Source: Pseudarthrobacter sp. NS4
GTDB taxonomy: Bacteria; Actinomycetota; Actinomycetes; Actinomycetales; Micrococcaceae
Direction: 5' to 3'
Length of the DNA: 64,000 nt
NCBI RefSeq assembly: GCF_024758005.1
Contig: NZ_CP103288.1
Coordinates: 930,001-994,000, forward strand
This document shows positions 56,972 to 64,000 of the stretch, one piece after another. Position 1 is the first letter of the stretch. Every line of letters begins with the position of its first letter. Position numbers and translations under genes: made by a program. The notes beneath the pieces were generated by a model. It searched no databases. It was not told the DNA's origin and worked only from the letters and a program-made list of their open reading frames with translations.

Positions 56972-59842
56972 GTGACCGTTTCCCCGGCTTCCGCCACCCC
57001 GGCCGCTGCCACCTTCGTTGACCGGCACATCGGTGCCCGCCGCCAGGCCGACGTCGACGCCATGTTGAAAGCCGTCGGCTACGACACCGTGGATGCCCTG
57101 GTGGATAAGGCGGTGCCCAAGGAGATCCGGCAGGAAACCCCGCTGAAACTGTCGCCCGCCTTGAGCGAGGTGGAAGCCCTCGCCGAGCTGCGCAAGCTGG
57201 CTGCCAAAAACAGGACTGCGGTCCAGATGATCGGCCAGGGCTACTACGACACCGTGACGCCGCCGGTGATCCGCCGCAACGTCCTGGAGGCGCCGGCCTG
57301 GTACACCGCCTACACGCCGTACCAGCCGGAAATCTCGCAGGGCCGGCTTGAGGCGCTGCTGAATTTCCAGACCATGGTCCAGGACCTCGTTGGCCTTCCG
57401 GTCGCCAACGCCTCCCTGCTCGATGAGGCCACCGCCGTTGCGGAAGCGGTACTCATGATGCGCCGCGCCAACAAGAACAAGGACGCCAGGGACGGTAAGA
57501 CCGTGCTCGACGCCGATTGCCTGCCGCAGACCATCGCCATCGTGAAGGGCCGCGCCGAGGCGCTGGGCTTCGAGGTGGAGATTGCCGACCTTTCCGCCGG
57601 CCTGCCGGAAGGTGCCATCAACGGCGTCGTATTGCAGCAGCCCGGCGTTTCGGGCCGGGTTTGGGACCAGTCAGCCGTTATCGCTGATGCCAAGGAACGC
57701 GGCGCGCTCGTGACCGTGGCCGCGGACCTGCTGGCCCTGACCTTGATCACCCCGCCAGGTGAGCAGGGCGCGGACATCGCCGTCGGTTCAGCCCAGCGCT
57801 TTGGCGTGCCGCTGTTCTTCGGCGGGCCGCACGCGGCCTACATGGCGGTCCAGAAGGGCCTGGAGCGTTCCATGCCCGGCCGCCTGGTGGGTGTCTCCAG
57901 GGACGACGCCGGTGTCCCCGCCTACCGCCTTGCGCTGCAGACCCGGGAGCAGCACATCCGGCGCGAGAAGGCCACCTCCAACATCTGCACCGCCCAGGCG
58001 CTGCTCGCGATCGTCGCTTCGATGTACGCCGTTTACCACGGTCCGGAGGGACTGAAGGCCATCGCCCAGACCGCCAACCGTCACGCCCGCACACTGGCTG
58101 CTTCCCTGAAGGCTTCCGGCGCCGGGGTCCTGCACACCTCCTTCTTCGACACTGTCACCGTACGGGTCCCCGGCCGGGCCGCCGGCATCGTTGCCGCGGC
58201 CGAGGCCAAGGGCATCAACCTGCGCAGCATCGACGCCGACACCGTGGGTATCTCGGTGGACGAGACCACCACCACGGCCACCGTCGCTGACGTCGTTTCC
58301 GTCTTCGGGGCCGAGGCCGTTGGGTCCACCGGCAGTTTTGCCCTGGACCCGGCCGTCGAGCGTTCCAGCGGCTACCTTGGGCACCCGGTGTTCAGTACGC
58401 ACCGTTCGGAGACGCAGTTGCTGCGTTATATCCGGAAGCTGTCTGACCGGGACCTGGCGCTGGACCGGACGATGATTCCGTTGGGTTCGTGCACCATGAA
58501 GCTGAACGCGACCGCGGAGATGGAAGCCATTTCCTGGCCGGAGTTCGCGTCCATCCACCCGTTTGCCCCGGACTCCCAGACCGAGGGCTGGCGTGAGCTG
58601 ATTGCCGATCTTGAGGCGCAGTTGACGGAGATCACCGGGTATGACCAGGTGTCCATCCAGCCCAACGCCGGGTCCCAGGGCGAGCTGGCGGGGTTGCTGG
58701 CCATCCGCGGCTACCACCACTCCCGCGGCGATGCCCAGCGCAATGTGTGCCTGATTCCGGCCTCGGCGCACGGCACCAACGCCGCCTCGGCGGTCCTGGC
58801 CGGGATGAAGGTTGTCGTCGTTGCCACCGCCGCGGACGGCACCATTGACCATGCCGACCTGTATGCCAAGATCGATGCGCACAAGGACGCGCTGGCGTGC
58901 ATCATGATCACCTACCCGTCCACCCATGGTGTGTACGACGCCGACGTCCGCGAAGTGTGCGACGCCATCCATGCCGCCGGCGGCCAGGTGTACATCGACG
59001 GCGCGAACCTGAACGCCCTGGTCGGTTTGGCGCAGCCGGGCATGTTCGGCGGGGACGTGTCCCACCTGAACCTGCACAAAACCTTCTGCATCCCCCACGG
59101 CGGCGGCGGACCCGGCGTCGGACCGGTTGCAGCCAAGGCCCACCTGGCCCCCTTCATGCCGGGCGACGCGACGTCGTGGACCGAAGGCAAGGACGTCCCG
59201 ATTTCCGCGTCCCGCTTCGGTTCCGCTGGTGTGCTTCCGATTTCCTGGGCCTACGTGAAGCTGATGGGTGGCGAGGGCCTGACCGAAGCGACAAAGTCGG
59301 CGCTGCTGGCGGCCAACTACGTCGCGTCCCGCCTGAACGAGTTCTTCCCGGTTCTGTACACCGGTGAAGGCGGTCTCGTGGCGCACGAGTGCATCCTGGA
59401 CCTGCGTGAACTCACCACCAGGACCGGTGTGACTGCCGAGGACGTGGCCAAGCGGCTGATCGACTTCGGCTTCCACGCACCGACGCTCGCGTTCCCGGTT
59501 GCCGGGACGCTGATGGTGGAACCCACCGAGTCCGAGGACCTCGCCGAGATGGACCGCTTCATCGAAGCCATGATCACCATCCGCGCCGAGATCGACCAGG
59601 TCGCAGCAGGCGACTACACGGTAGCCGATTCACCCCTTCGCAGGGCACCGCACACGGCAGCCGCCGTCGTGACTTCTGACTGGGACCGCGCCTACCCGCG
59701 CGAGCAGGCCGCCTTCCCTGTCTCCTCACTTCGACAGGACAAGTACTTCCCGCCCGTAGGCCGGATCGACGGCGCAGCCGGGGACCGCAACCTCATCTGC
59801 TCCTGCCCTCCCCTCGAAGACTTCGAAAACTTCGAAAACTAA
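56972..59842 (+). CDS. gcvP: Glycine dehydrogenase (decarboxylating), P-protein
   Basis: About 956 residues, the fused alpha/beta-type P-protein that decarboxylates glycine and passes aminomethyl to the lipoyl H-protein. The N-terminal [18 protein letters not shown] and [20 protein letters not shown] are family signatures. The PLP lysine lies in [19 protein letters not shown] (about residue 700). I prefer the GTG at 56972 because GGAG lies six bases upstream; the ATG at 56960 has no ribosome site. It sits behind the glycine riboswitch and 12 bases before gcvT. Confidence 0.97.
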   Translation: MTVSPASATPAAATFVDRHIGARRQADVDAMLKAVGYDTVDALVDKAVPKEIRQETPLKLSPALSEVEALAELRKLAAKNRTAVQMIGQGYYDTVTPPVIRRNVLEAPAWYTAYTPYQPEISQGRLEALLNFQTMVQDLVGLPVANASLLDEATAVAEAVLMMRRANKNKDARDGKTVLDADCLPQTIAIVKGRAEALGFEVEIADLSAGLPEGAINGVVLQQPGVSGRVWDQSAVIADAKERGALVTVAADLLALTLITPPGEQGADIAVGSAQRFGVPLFFGGPHAAYMAVQKGLERSMPGRLVGVSRDDAGVPAYRLALQTREQHIRREKATSNICTAQALLAIVASMYAVYHGPEGLKAIAQTANRHARTLAASLKASGAGVLHTSFFDTVTVRVPGRAAGIVAAAEAKGINLRSIDADTVGISVDETTTTATVADVVSVFGAEAVGSTGSFALDPAVERSSGYLGHPVFSTHRSETQLLRYIRKLSDRDLALDRTMIPLGSCTMKLNATAEMEAISWPEFASIHPFAPDSQTEGWRELIADLEAQLTEITGYDQVSIQPNAGSQGELAGLLAIRGYHHSRGDAQRNVCLIPASAHGTNAASAVLAGMKVVVVATAADGTIDHADLYAKIDAHKDALACIMITYPSTHGVYDADVREVCDAIHAAGGQVYIDGANLNALVGLAQPGMFGGDVSHLNLHKTFCIPHGGGGPGVGPVAAKAHLAPFMPGDATSWTEGKDVPISASRFGSAGVLPISWAYVKLMGGEGLTEATKSALLAANYVASRLNEFFPVLYTGEGGLVAHECILDLRELTTRTGVTAEDVAKRLIDFGFHAPTLAFPVAGTLMVEPTESEDLAEMDRFIEAMITIRAEIDQVAAGDYTVADSPLRRAPHTAAAVVTSDWDRAYPREQAAFPVSSLRQDKYFPPVGRIDGAAGDRNLICSCPPLEDFENFEN

Positions 59843-59854
59843 GGACTTACGCAC

Positions 59855-61003
59855 ATGAGTGAGAAGTACACAGCTCTCTACGACGAGCACAAAAAACTGG
59901 GTGCATCCTTCACGGATTTCGGTGGCTGGCAGATGCCGCTCAAGTACAGTTCCGAGTTGGCCGAACACCACGCGGTCCGCAAGAACGCGGGCCTGTTCGA
60001 CCTCTCCCACATGGGCGAAGTCTGGGTGACCGGCCCGGATGCGGCCGCCTTCCTGGACTACGCCCTGGTGGGCAAGATCTCCGCCGTTCCCGTCGGCAAG
60101 GCCAAGTACTCCCTGATCTGCAATGAGGACGGCGGCATCATTGACGACCTCATCATGTACCGGCGTCCGGCAGCGGAGGACGGCACTGACGTGTTCCTGG
60201 TGGTCCCCAACGCAGGCAACGCAGAGGTGGTGGCCGCCGCGCTGGCCGAGCGTGCCGCCGGTTTCGACGTCGAGGTCCAGGACGCCTCCGCAGGGACCTC
60301 ACTGATCGCCGTCCAGGGTCCGAAGGCACAGGAACTGCTGCTCCGCCTCGTCCCGGCCGCCCGGCACAGCGACGTCACCGACCTGAAGTACTACGCCGCC
60401 GTGGAAGTTCCGTTCCTGGTGGGCGGCGCCGGGCAGGAGCTCCTGCTGGCCCGCACCGGGTACACCGGAGAGGACGGGTTCGAGATCTTCGTGGACAACG
60501 CTGACGCTCCCGCCCTGTGGCAGGCCCTCATCGCCATCGCCGACGAGGGAGAGCTCACGCCCGCCGGACTGGCATGCCGGGACTCCCTGCGCCTCGAAGC
60601 CGGGATGCCCCTGTACGGCAACGAACTCTCCCTGCAGGGCGACCCGTTCGCAGCCGGACTCGGTCCGGTCGTTGCACTCACCAAGGAAGGTGACTTCGTG
60701 GGCAAGGCCGCGCTGGCCGCCAGGAAGGAAGCCGGCGCCGGCACCACCTCGGGACGCCGGCTCGTGGGGCTCAAGGGACTCGGCCGCCGCGCCGGACGCG
60801 CCCACTACCCGGTACTCAAGGACGGTGTGACCGTCGGGGAGGTAACCTCCGGCCAGCCCTCACCCACCCTCGGCTACCCTGTTGCCCTGGCCTACGTCGA
60901 CGTCGAATACACCGCACCCGGCACCGCCCTGGACATCGACCTTCGGGGCAAGGCAGAGCCCTTCGAAGTCGTAGACCTGCCGTTCTACAAGCGCCAAAAG
61001 TAG
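59855..61003 (+). CDS. gcvT: Aminomethyltransferase, glycine cleavage T-protein
   Basis: A 382-residue folate-dependent enzyme that releases ammonia and makes 5,10-methylene-tetrahydrofolate from the aminomethyl-lipoyl H-protein. Signatures are FTDFGGWQMPLKY, GLFDLSHMGEV, LARTGYTGEDGFEIF, RDSLRLEAGMPLYGNEL and the C-terminal YVDVEYTAPGTAL. It is the second gene of the operon. A normal gcvH does not follow it (see gcvH remnant). Confidence 0.97.
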   Translation: MSEKYTALYDEHKKLGASFTDFGGWQMPLKYSSELAEHHAVRKNAGLFDLSHMGEVWVTGPDAAAFLDYALVGKISAVPVGKAKYSLICNEDGGIIDDLIMYRRPAAEDGTDVFLVVPNAGNAEVVAAALAERAAGFDVEVQDASAGTSLIAVQGPKAQELLLRLVPAARHSDVTDLKYYAAVEVPFLVGGAGQELLLARTGYTGEDGFEIFVDNADAPALWQALIAIADEGELTPAGLACRDSLRLEAGMPLYGNELSLQGDPFAAGLGPVVALTKEGDFVGKAALAARKEAGAGTTSGRRLVGLKGLGRRAGRAHYPVLKDGVTVGEVTSGQPSPTLGYPVALAYVDVEYTAPGTALDIDLRGKAEPFEVVDLPFYKRQK

Positions 61004-61058
61004 TTCTTGCCGGTCATCTTGGGTCCGGGCTGCCAAGCCGGACTTTTCCCGCGTGCTG

Positions 61059-61120
61059 CTCCCACCGACCCCCTCGCCGAGCTTGCGAGGTTTGGGCGCC
61101 GGTGGGGAGCACGCAGAGGA
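61059..61120. repeat. REP-like palindrome at the gcvH deletion junction
   Basis: GTGCTGCTCCCACCG near 61053-61067 pairs with CGGTGGGGAGCAC near 61101-61113. The arms enclose CCCTCGCCGAGCTTGCGAGG. The CGAGCTTGCGAG core is also in the complement of the 1431-1596 tandem repeat. It stands where the first two thirds of gcvH should be. Confidence 0.65.
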
Positions 61121-61142
61121 TGGCCGGTTCCCTTCGCCACCA

Positions 61143-61280
61143 ACCCACAACGATCCCTACGGCGCCGGCTGGCTGTTCAAGGTCGCGGCAGAGTCCGAGG
61201 GGCCGTTGTTGTCCGCTCAGGAATACGCGTCGAAAAACGGTGGCAACCTGGACGGTGCCGACGGGGTTGCAAGCGCGTAG
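61143..61280 (+). pseudogene. gcvH: gcvH remnant (C-terminal end only)
   Basis: The frame reads NDPYGAGWLFKVAAESEGPL and ends SAQEYASKNGGNLDG...SA before TAG. NDPYG-GW-F-V is the C-terminal signature of the lipoyl carrier H-protein. The first ~85 residues, including the lipoyl-lysine loop (ESVKA-type) and the start, are missing. The upstream 140 bases contain a REP-like palindrome instead of coding sequence. The order gcvP-gcvT-gcvH-sdaA shows where the gene used to be. It cannot make a functional H-protein, so one must be encoded elsewhere or the system is off. Assembly error is a possible alternative. Confidence 0.85.
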
Positions 61281-61345
61281 CGTTGAGTTACCAGTAGCAG
61301 CTCAGCTACCAACCCGACCGCAGTGTTTTAGTAAGGATTTTTGTC

Positions 61346-62773
61346 ATGGCTGTTGGTGTTTTTGATCTCTTTTCCATTGGGATCGGGCCTTCGAGTTCCC
61401 ATACTGTGGGGCCGATGCGGGCTGCTGCTGTGTTCGCGGAGGAGTTGAAGGCTTCCGGGGTCCTGGCGGAGGTGGCGGGGTTGCGGGTGGACCTGTACGG
61501 GTCGCTCGCGGCCACGGGGCACGGGCACGGGACGATGACCGCGGTTTTGCTGGGGTTGGAGGGGTTTCATCCGGAGCTGATCCTGCCCGATGAGGTCGAG
61601 GCCCGGCTGGCCGCGATCGCCGAGACCGGGACGCTGCGGCTGGCCGGGGCTGTGCCGTTGCCGTATGGGGTGAAGGATATGGTGTTGCGGCCGTTGACCA
61701 TCCTGCCGCGGCACACCAACGGGATGACGTTCACCGTCACCGGCGCCGGGGGTGAGGTGCTGCATACGGCGACGTTCTTCTCGGTGGGCGGCGGGTTCAT
61801 TGTCCGGGAGGGCGAGGAGGACGCGGCGCAGCAGGAACTGGATGAGTCCAAGAAGGAGCTGCCGCTGCCGTTCCGGACCGCCGCCGAGTTGCTGGAGCAT
61901 TGCCGGAACACCGGGCTGGGCATCAGTGAGGTGATGCGGGTCAACGAGGAGGACAGCCGTACCCCGGAGGAGATCCGGGAAGGGCTGCTGCACATCTACT
62001 CGGTGATGGAGGCCTGCGTTGCCACGTCACTGAAGCGTGAAGGCGTGTTGCCGGGCGGGCTGAAGGTCCGCCGTCGTGCCCCGGACTGGTATGACCGGCT
62101 GAAGAAGGAAAGCGCGCGGCCCGGCGGTGAAAGCCAGGACGAGGATTTCTATGAACAGAAGTACTGGCAGGAATGGGTTAACCTGATCGCCCTGGCGGTG
62201 AACGAGGAGAACGCCTCCGGCGGCCGGGTGGTGACCGCCCCGACGAACGGTGCGGCGGGGATCATTCCGGCGGTGCTGTTTTACGCGCTGCATTTCGCGC
62301 CCGGGATGGACCAAGCCACGCAGCAGGACCGGGATGATGTGGTGGTGAAGTTCCTGCTGGCCGCGGGCGCGGTCGGGGTGCTGTACAAGGAACAGGCCTC
62401 GATCTCCGGGGCCGAGGTGGGCTGCCAGGGCGAGGTCGGCTCGGCGTCGTCGATGGCCGCCGCGGGCCTGGCCGAGGTGATGGGCGGAACCCCGGCGCAG
62501 GTGGAGAACGCCGCGGAAATCGCGATGGAACACAACCTGGGCCTGACCTGTGATCCGATCGGCGGGCTGGTCCAGGTCCCGTGCATTGAACGGAACGCGA
62601 TCGCCGCCGCGAAGGCGATCAACGCCGCGAAAATGGCGCTCTGGGGCGACGGCTCGCACCGGGTGTCCCTCGATGAGGTCATCATCACCATGCGCGAAAC
62701 CGGCAAGGACATGAGCTCCAAATACAAGGAAACCGCCATGGGCGGCCTCGCCGTCAACGTCGTCGAATGCTGA
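61346..62773 (+). CDS. sdaA: L-serine ammonia-lyase (Fe-S dependent)
   Basis: A 475-residue single-chain L-serine dehydratase making pyruvate and ammonia. The N-terminal beta domain begins [20 protein letters not shown]. The C-terminal alpha domain has [20 protein letters not shown] and [18 protein letters not shown]. The Fe-S ligand cysteines are the GCQG, LTC and VPC positions, with a further cysteine at the C-terminus (VVEC). As last gene of the glycine operon, it removes serine formed from glycine. The third-base composition is more G-biased than in its neighbours. Confidence 0.96.
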   Translation: MAVGVFDLFSIGIGPSSSHTVGPMRAAAVFAEELKASGVLAEVAGLRVDLYGSLAATGHGHGTMTAVLLGLEGFHPELILPDEVEARLAAIAETGTLRLAGAVPLPYGVKDMVLRPLTILPRHTNGMTFTVTGAGGEVLHTATFFSVGGGFIVREGEEDAAQQELDESKKELPLPFRTAAELLEHCRNTGLGISEVMRVNEEDSRTPEEIREGLLHIYSVMEACVATSLKREGVLPGGLKVRRRAPDWYDRLKKESARPGGESQDEDFYEQKYWQEWVNLIALAVNEENASGGRVVTAPTNGAAGIIPAVLFYALHFAPGMDQATQQDRDDVVVKFLLAAGAVGVLYKEQASISGAEVGCQGEVGSASSMAAAGLAEVMGGTPAQVENAAEIAMEHNLGLTCDPIGGLVQVPCIERNAIAAAKAINAAKMALWGDGSHRVSLDEVIITMRETGKDMSSKYKETAMGGLAVNVVEC

Positions 62774-62792
62774 CCACCGTGCCGGCTGTCTC

Positions 62793-63335
62793 CTAGTTGT
62801 GGACTGCGGCCCACCAGTTCAGTGTGGACGCGAACACCAGCCACGCCACGTACGGCAACAGGAGCAACCCCGCTGTCCGGCTGATGGGACCGAAGTACAG
62901 GACAGTGATGGTAACGGCGACGATCAGGGCCGCGATGATGGCCAGCGCCAGCCACAGCGCCGCGGAGCCAAGCGAGGGATACAGGCCAAAGAACACCGGG
63001 GTCCAGGCGAGGTTGAGACCCAGTTGGATGCCGTAGAAGGTCAGCGCGGTTCTGGTCTGCTCCGCGCGACTCCGCCAGACCAGCCAGGCAGCGACCGCCA
63101 TCGCGGCATACAGCACCGTCCACACCGGGCCAAACAGGCCGTTGGGCGGGGACCAGAGGGCCTTGTCCGCTGTGGCATACCACCCGTCAACGTTGTTCAC
63201 GGTGGACAGGCCGCCCACTGCGGCGACCAGGAACGACGCAGCCAGGAAAGCAACCAGCACCGCCCCCTGCATCCTAGCGCTGTACGGCCGGGCACCTCCC
63301 AGCAACGGTGCGTACTGTTCCCGGTTCGGCTGCAT
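62793..63335 (-). CDS. TspO/MBR family protein
   Basis: A 180-residue membrane protein with five hydrophobic helices. Conserved segments are ALWSPPNGLFGPVWTVLYAA and GIQLGLNLAWTPVFFGL, matching the TspO/translocator protein family (W-x-P-P and W-x-P-x-F). These bind porphyrins or sterols and are linked to stress or tetrapyrrole handling. The ATG at 63335 follows GAGGGTGGGAGG and is preferred over 63383. Confidence 0.93.
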   Translation of the reverse strand: MQPNREQYAPLLGGARPYSARMQGAVLVAFLAASFLVAAVGGLSTVNNVDGWYATADKALWSPPNGLFGPVWTVLYAAMAVAAWLVWRSRAEQTRTALTFYGIQLGLNLAWTPVFFGLYPSLGSAALWLALAIIAALIVAVTITVLYFGPISRTAGLLLLPYVAWLVFASTLNWWAAVHN

Positions 63336-63519
63336 CCTCCCACCCTCGCCAACCACCCGGCCCGAGTCAAGGCGGCATGGCATTCCCGGACGACGGCAGG
63401 CAGTACAACCGCCTGTGGCGGAAAGCCGGGACCGCCGCAGGCTTTAGACTTGAGGCTGCATGTCCGCACGCAGCCACGAGTACCGAAACCGCGCATCAAC
63501 CCGATTGGACACGGCCCCC

Positions 63520-64000
63520 TTGCGAGAATTCACCGCACGTTTTGCCACAGCCGAGGAAATTGAAAACTGGGACAAACACGTCACGGCCAACCCGAACGGC
63601 GGCAATATGCTGCAGTCGGCCGCCTACGCGTCGGTGAAGAACGGCAGCGGCTGGAAGGTCCGGTTCCTGGTGCTGGAAAGCCAGGAAACAGCCAGTTACA
63701 ACCTGGTGCTGGAGAAGAAATTCCCCGTGCTCGGCCGGCTGTGGTACCTCATCAAAGGCCCCGACCTGGCAGCGGCGGAAGACCTGAAGGCAGCACTTGA
63801 AGCCTGCGCCGCCCTTGTCCGCAGCCGCAAACTGAACGTCTTCACCATCAAGATCGAACCGGACATCATCGACTCCGACGATGCCCAAGCACATATTGCC
63901 GCCGCAGGACTGGTCAAGGCGCCCAACATCCAGTCCAACGATTCCACCGCCCTGCTGGATATCTCCGAACCCGAAGAAGCCGTTTTCAAAGCCATCTCCT
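63520..64000 (+). CDS. FemABX-like peptidyltransferase, 3' partial
   Basis: At least 160 residues, continuing past the window edge. The N-terminal segment FTARFATAEEIENWDKHVTA, then NGGNMLQSAAYASVKNGSGW, is the start of the first acyltransferase fold of FemA/FemX-type proteins. VFTIKIEPDI also fits. Fem proteins use aminoacyl-tRNA to build peptidoglycan cross-bridges. The start is probably TTG at 63520 because no ATG lies in frame. The rest is needed to confirm the subfamily. Confidence 0.78.
   Translation, partial: MREFTARFATAEEIENWDKHVTANPNGGNMLQSAAYASVKNGSGWKVRFLVLESQETASYNLVLEKKFPVLGRLWYLIKGPDLAAAEDLKAALEACAALVRSRKLNVFTIKIEPDIIDSDDAQAHIAAAGLVKAPNIQSNDSTALLDISEPEEAVFKAIS

Noticed and set aside
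57788..59476. A 562-codon minus-strand frame
   Set aside because: Antisense of gcvP with Gly/Arg-rich shadow composition and no ribosome site or domain.

Overview
The window is chromosomal DNA of a high-GC actinobacterium of the Micrococcaceae, most likely Arthrobacter or Pseudarthrobacter. The evidence is the 16S and 23S sequences, the synteny lpqE-carD-ispD-ispF-cysS-rlmB (the same order as in Mycobacterium), a SenX3-RegX3/PhoU locus, and actinobacterial families such as DUF2516, DUF4193, DUF4032, EF-G2 and the GlgE pathway. I see no prophage, CRISPR array, plasmid functions or intact insertion sequence.

Layout. 0-3.3 kb: the end of a PLP-dependent trans-sulfuration enzyme, a DUF2516 membrane protein, a three-copy 56-bp tandem repeat, a methyltransferase and phosphoglycerate mutase. 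3.3-5.0 kb: a decayed island bounded by perfect 15-bp inverted repeats. It holds an IS30-like transposase C-terminus and a small secreted Val/Asn/Asp-rich protein with its own terminator. 5-8.4 kb: phoU, divergent from senX3-regX3 with a multi-unit PHO-like box, then an LpqE-like lipoprotein. 8.7-13.2 kb: carD, ispD, ispF, cysS, rlmB. 13.2-28.5 kb: a glycogen/trehalose block (glgX; a secreted ribonuclease with its barstar inhibitor; a TPP-dependent oxidase/synthase; glgP; glgE; treS; and a fused maltokinase-branching enzyme). 28.6-34.5 kb: one rRNA operon (16S-23S-5S) with two tandem promoters, long 23S processing stems and no spacer tRNA. 34.5-44.8 kb: an SRPBCC protein, a LacI regulator with a GH13 glucosidase, a FAD-linked oxidase, a DUF4032 kinase-like protein, an MsiK/UgpC-type ABC ATPase, and otsB-otsA. 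44.9-56.6 kb: a DsbA-like protein, tRNA-Thr, ChaB, EF-G2, two MFS transporters, DUF4193, a secreted AMIN-like protein, an APC permease, Dps and a TetR regulator. 56.6-62.8 kb: a tandem glycine riboswitch, gcvP, gcvT, a truncated gcvH and sdaA. The end holds a TspO homologue and the start of a FemABX-like protein.

How the genes fit together. Trehalose can be made by OtsA/OtsB and interconverted with maltose by TreS. Maltose can be phosphorylated by the maltokinase domain, polymerised by GlgE and branched by GlgB. GlgP and GlgX degrade the glucan. The separate GH13 glucosidase with LacI and the MsiK-type ATPase probably serves uptake and hydrolysis of external oligosaccharides. The glycine locus couples riboswitch sensing to glycine cleavage and serine deamination, but its local gcvH keeps only the last ~46 codons. 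A lipoyl carrier must therefore come from elsewhere, or the system is inactive.

The observations most worth a second look are the broken gcvH next to a REP-like palindrome, the maltokinase-GlgB fusion, the bounded island with its beta-rich secreted protein, the RNase/barstar pair inside the glycogen block, and paired operator-like sites between the APC permease and dps.
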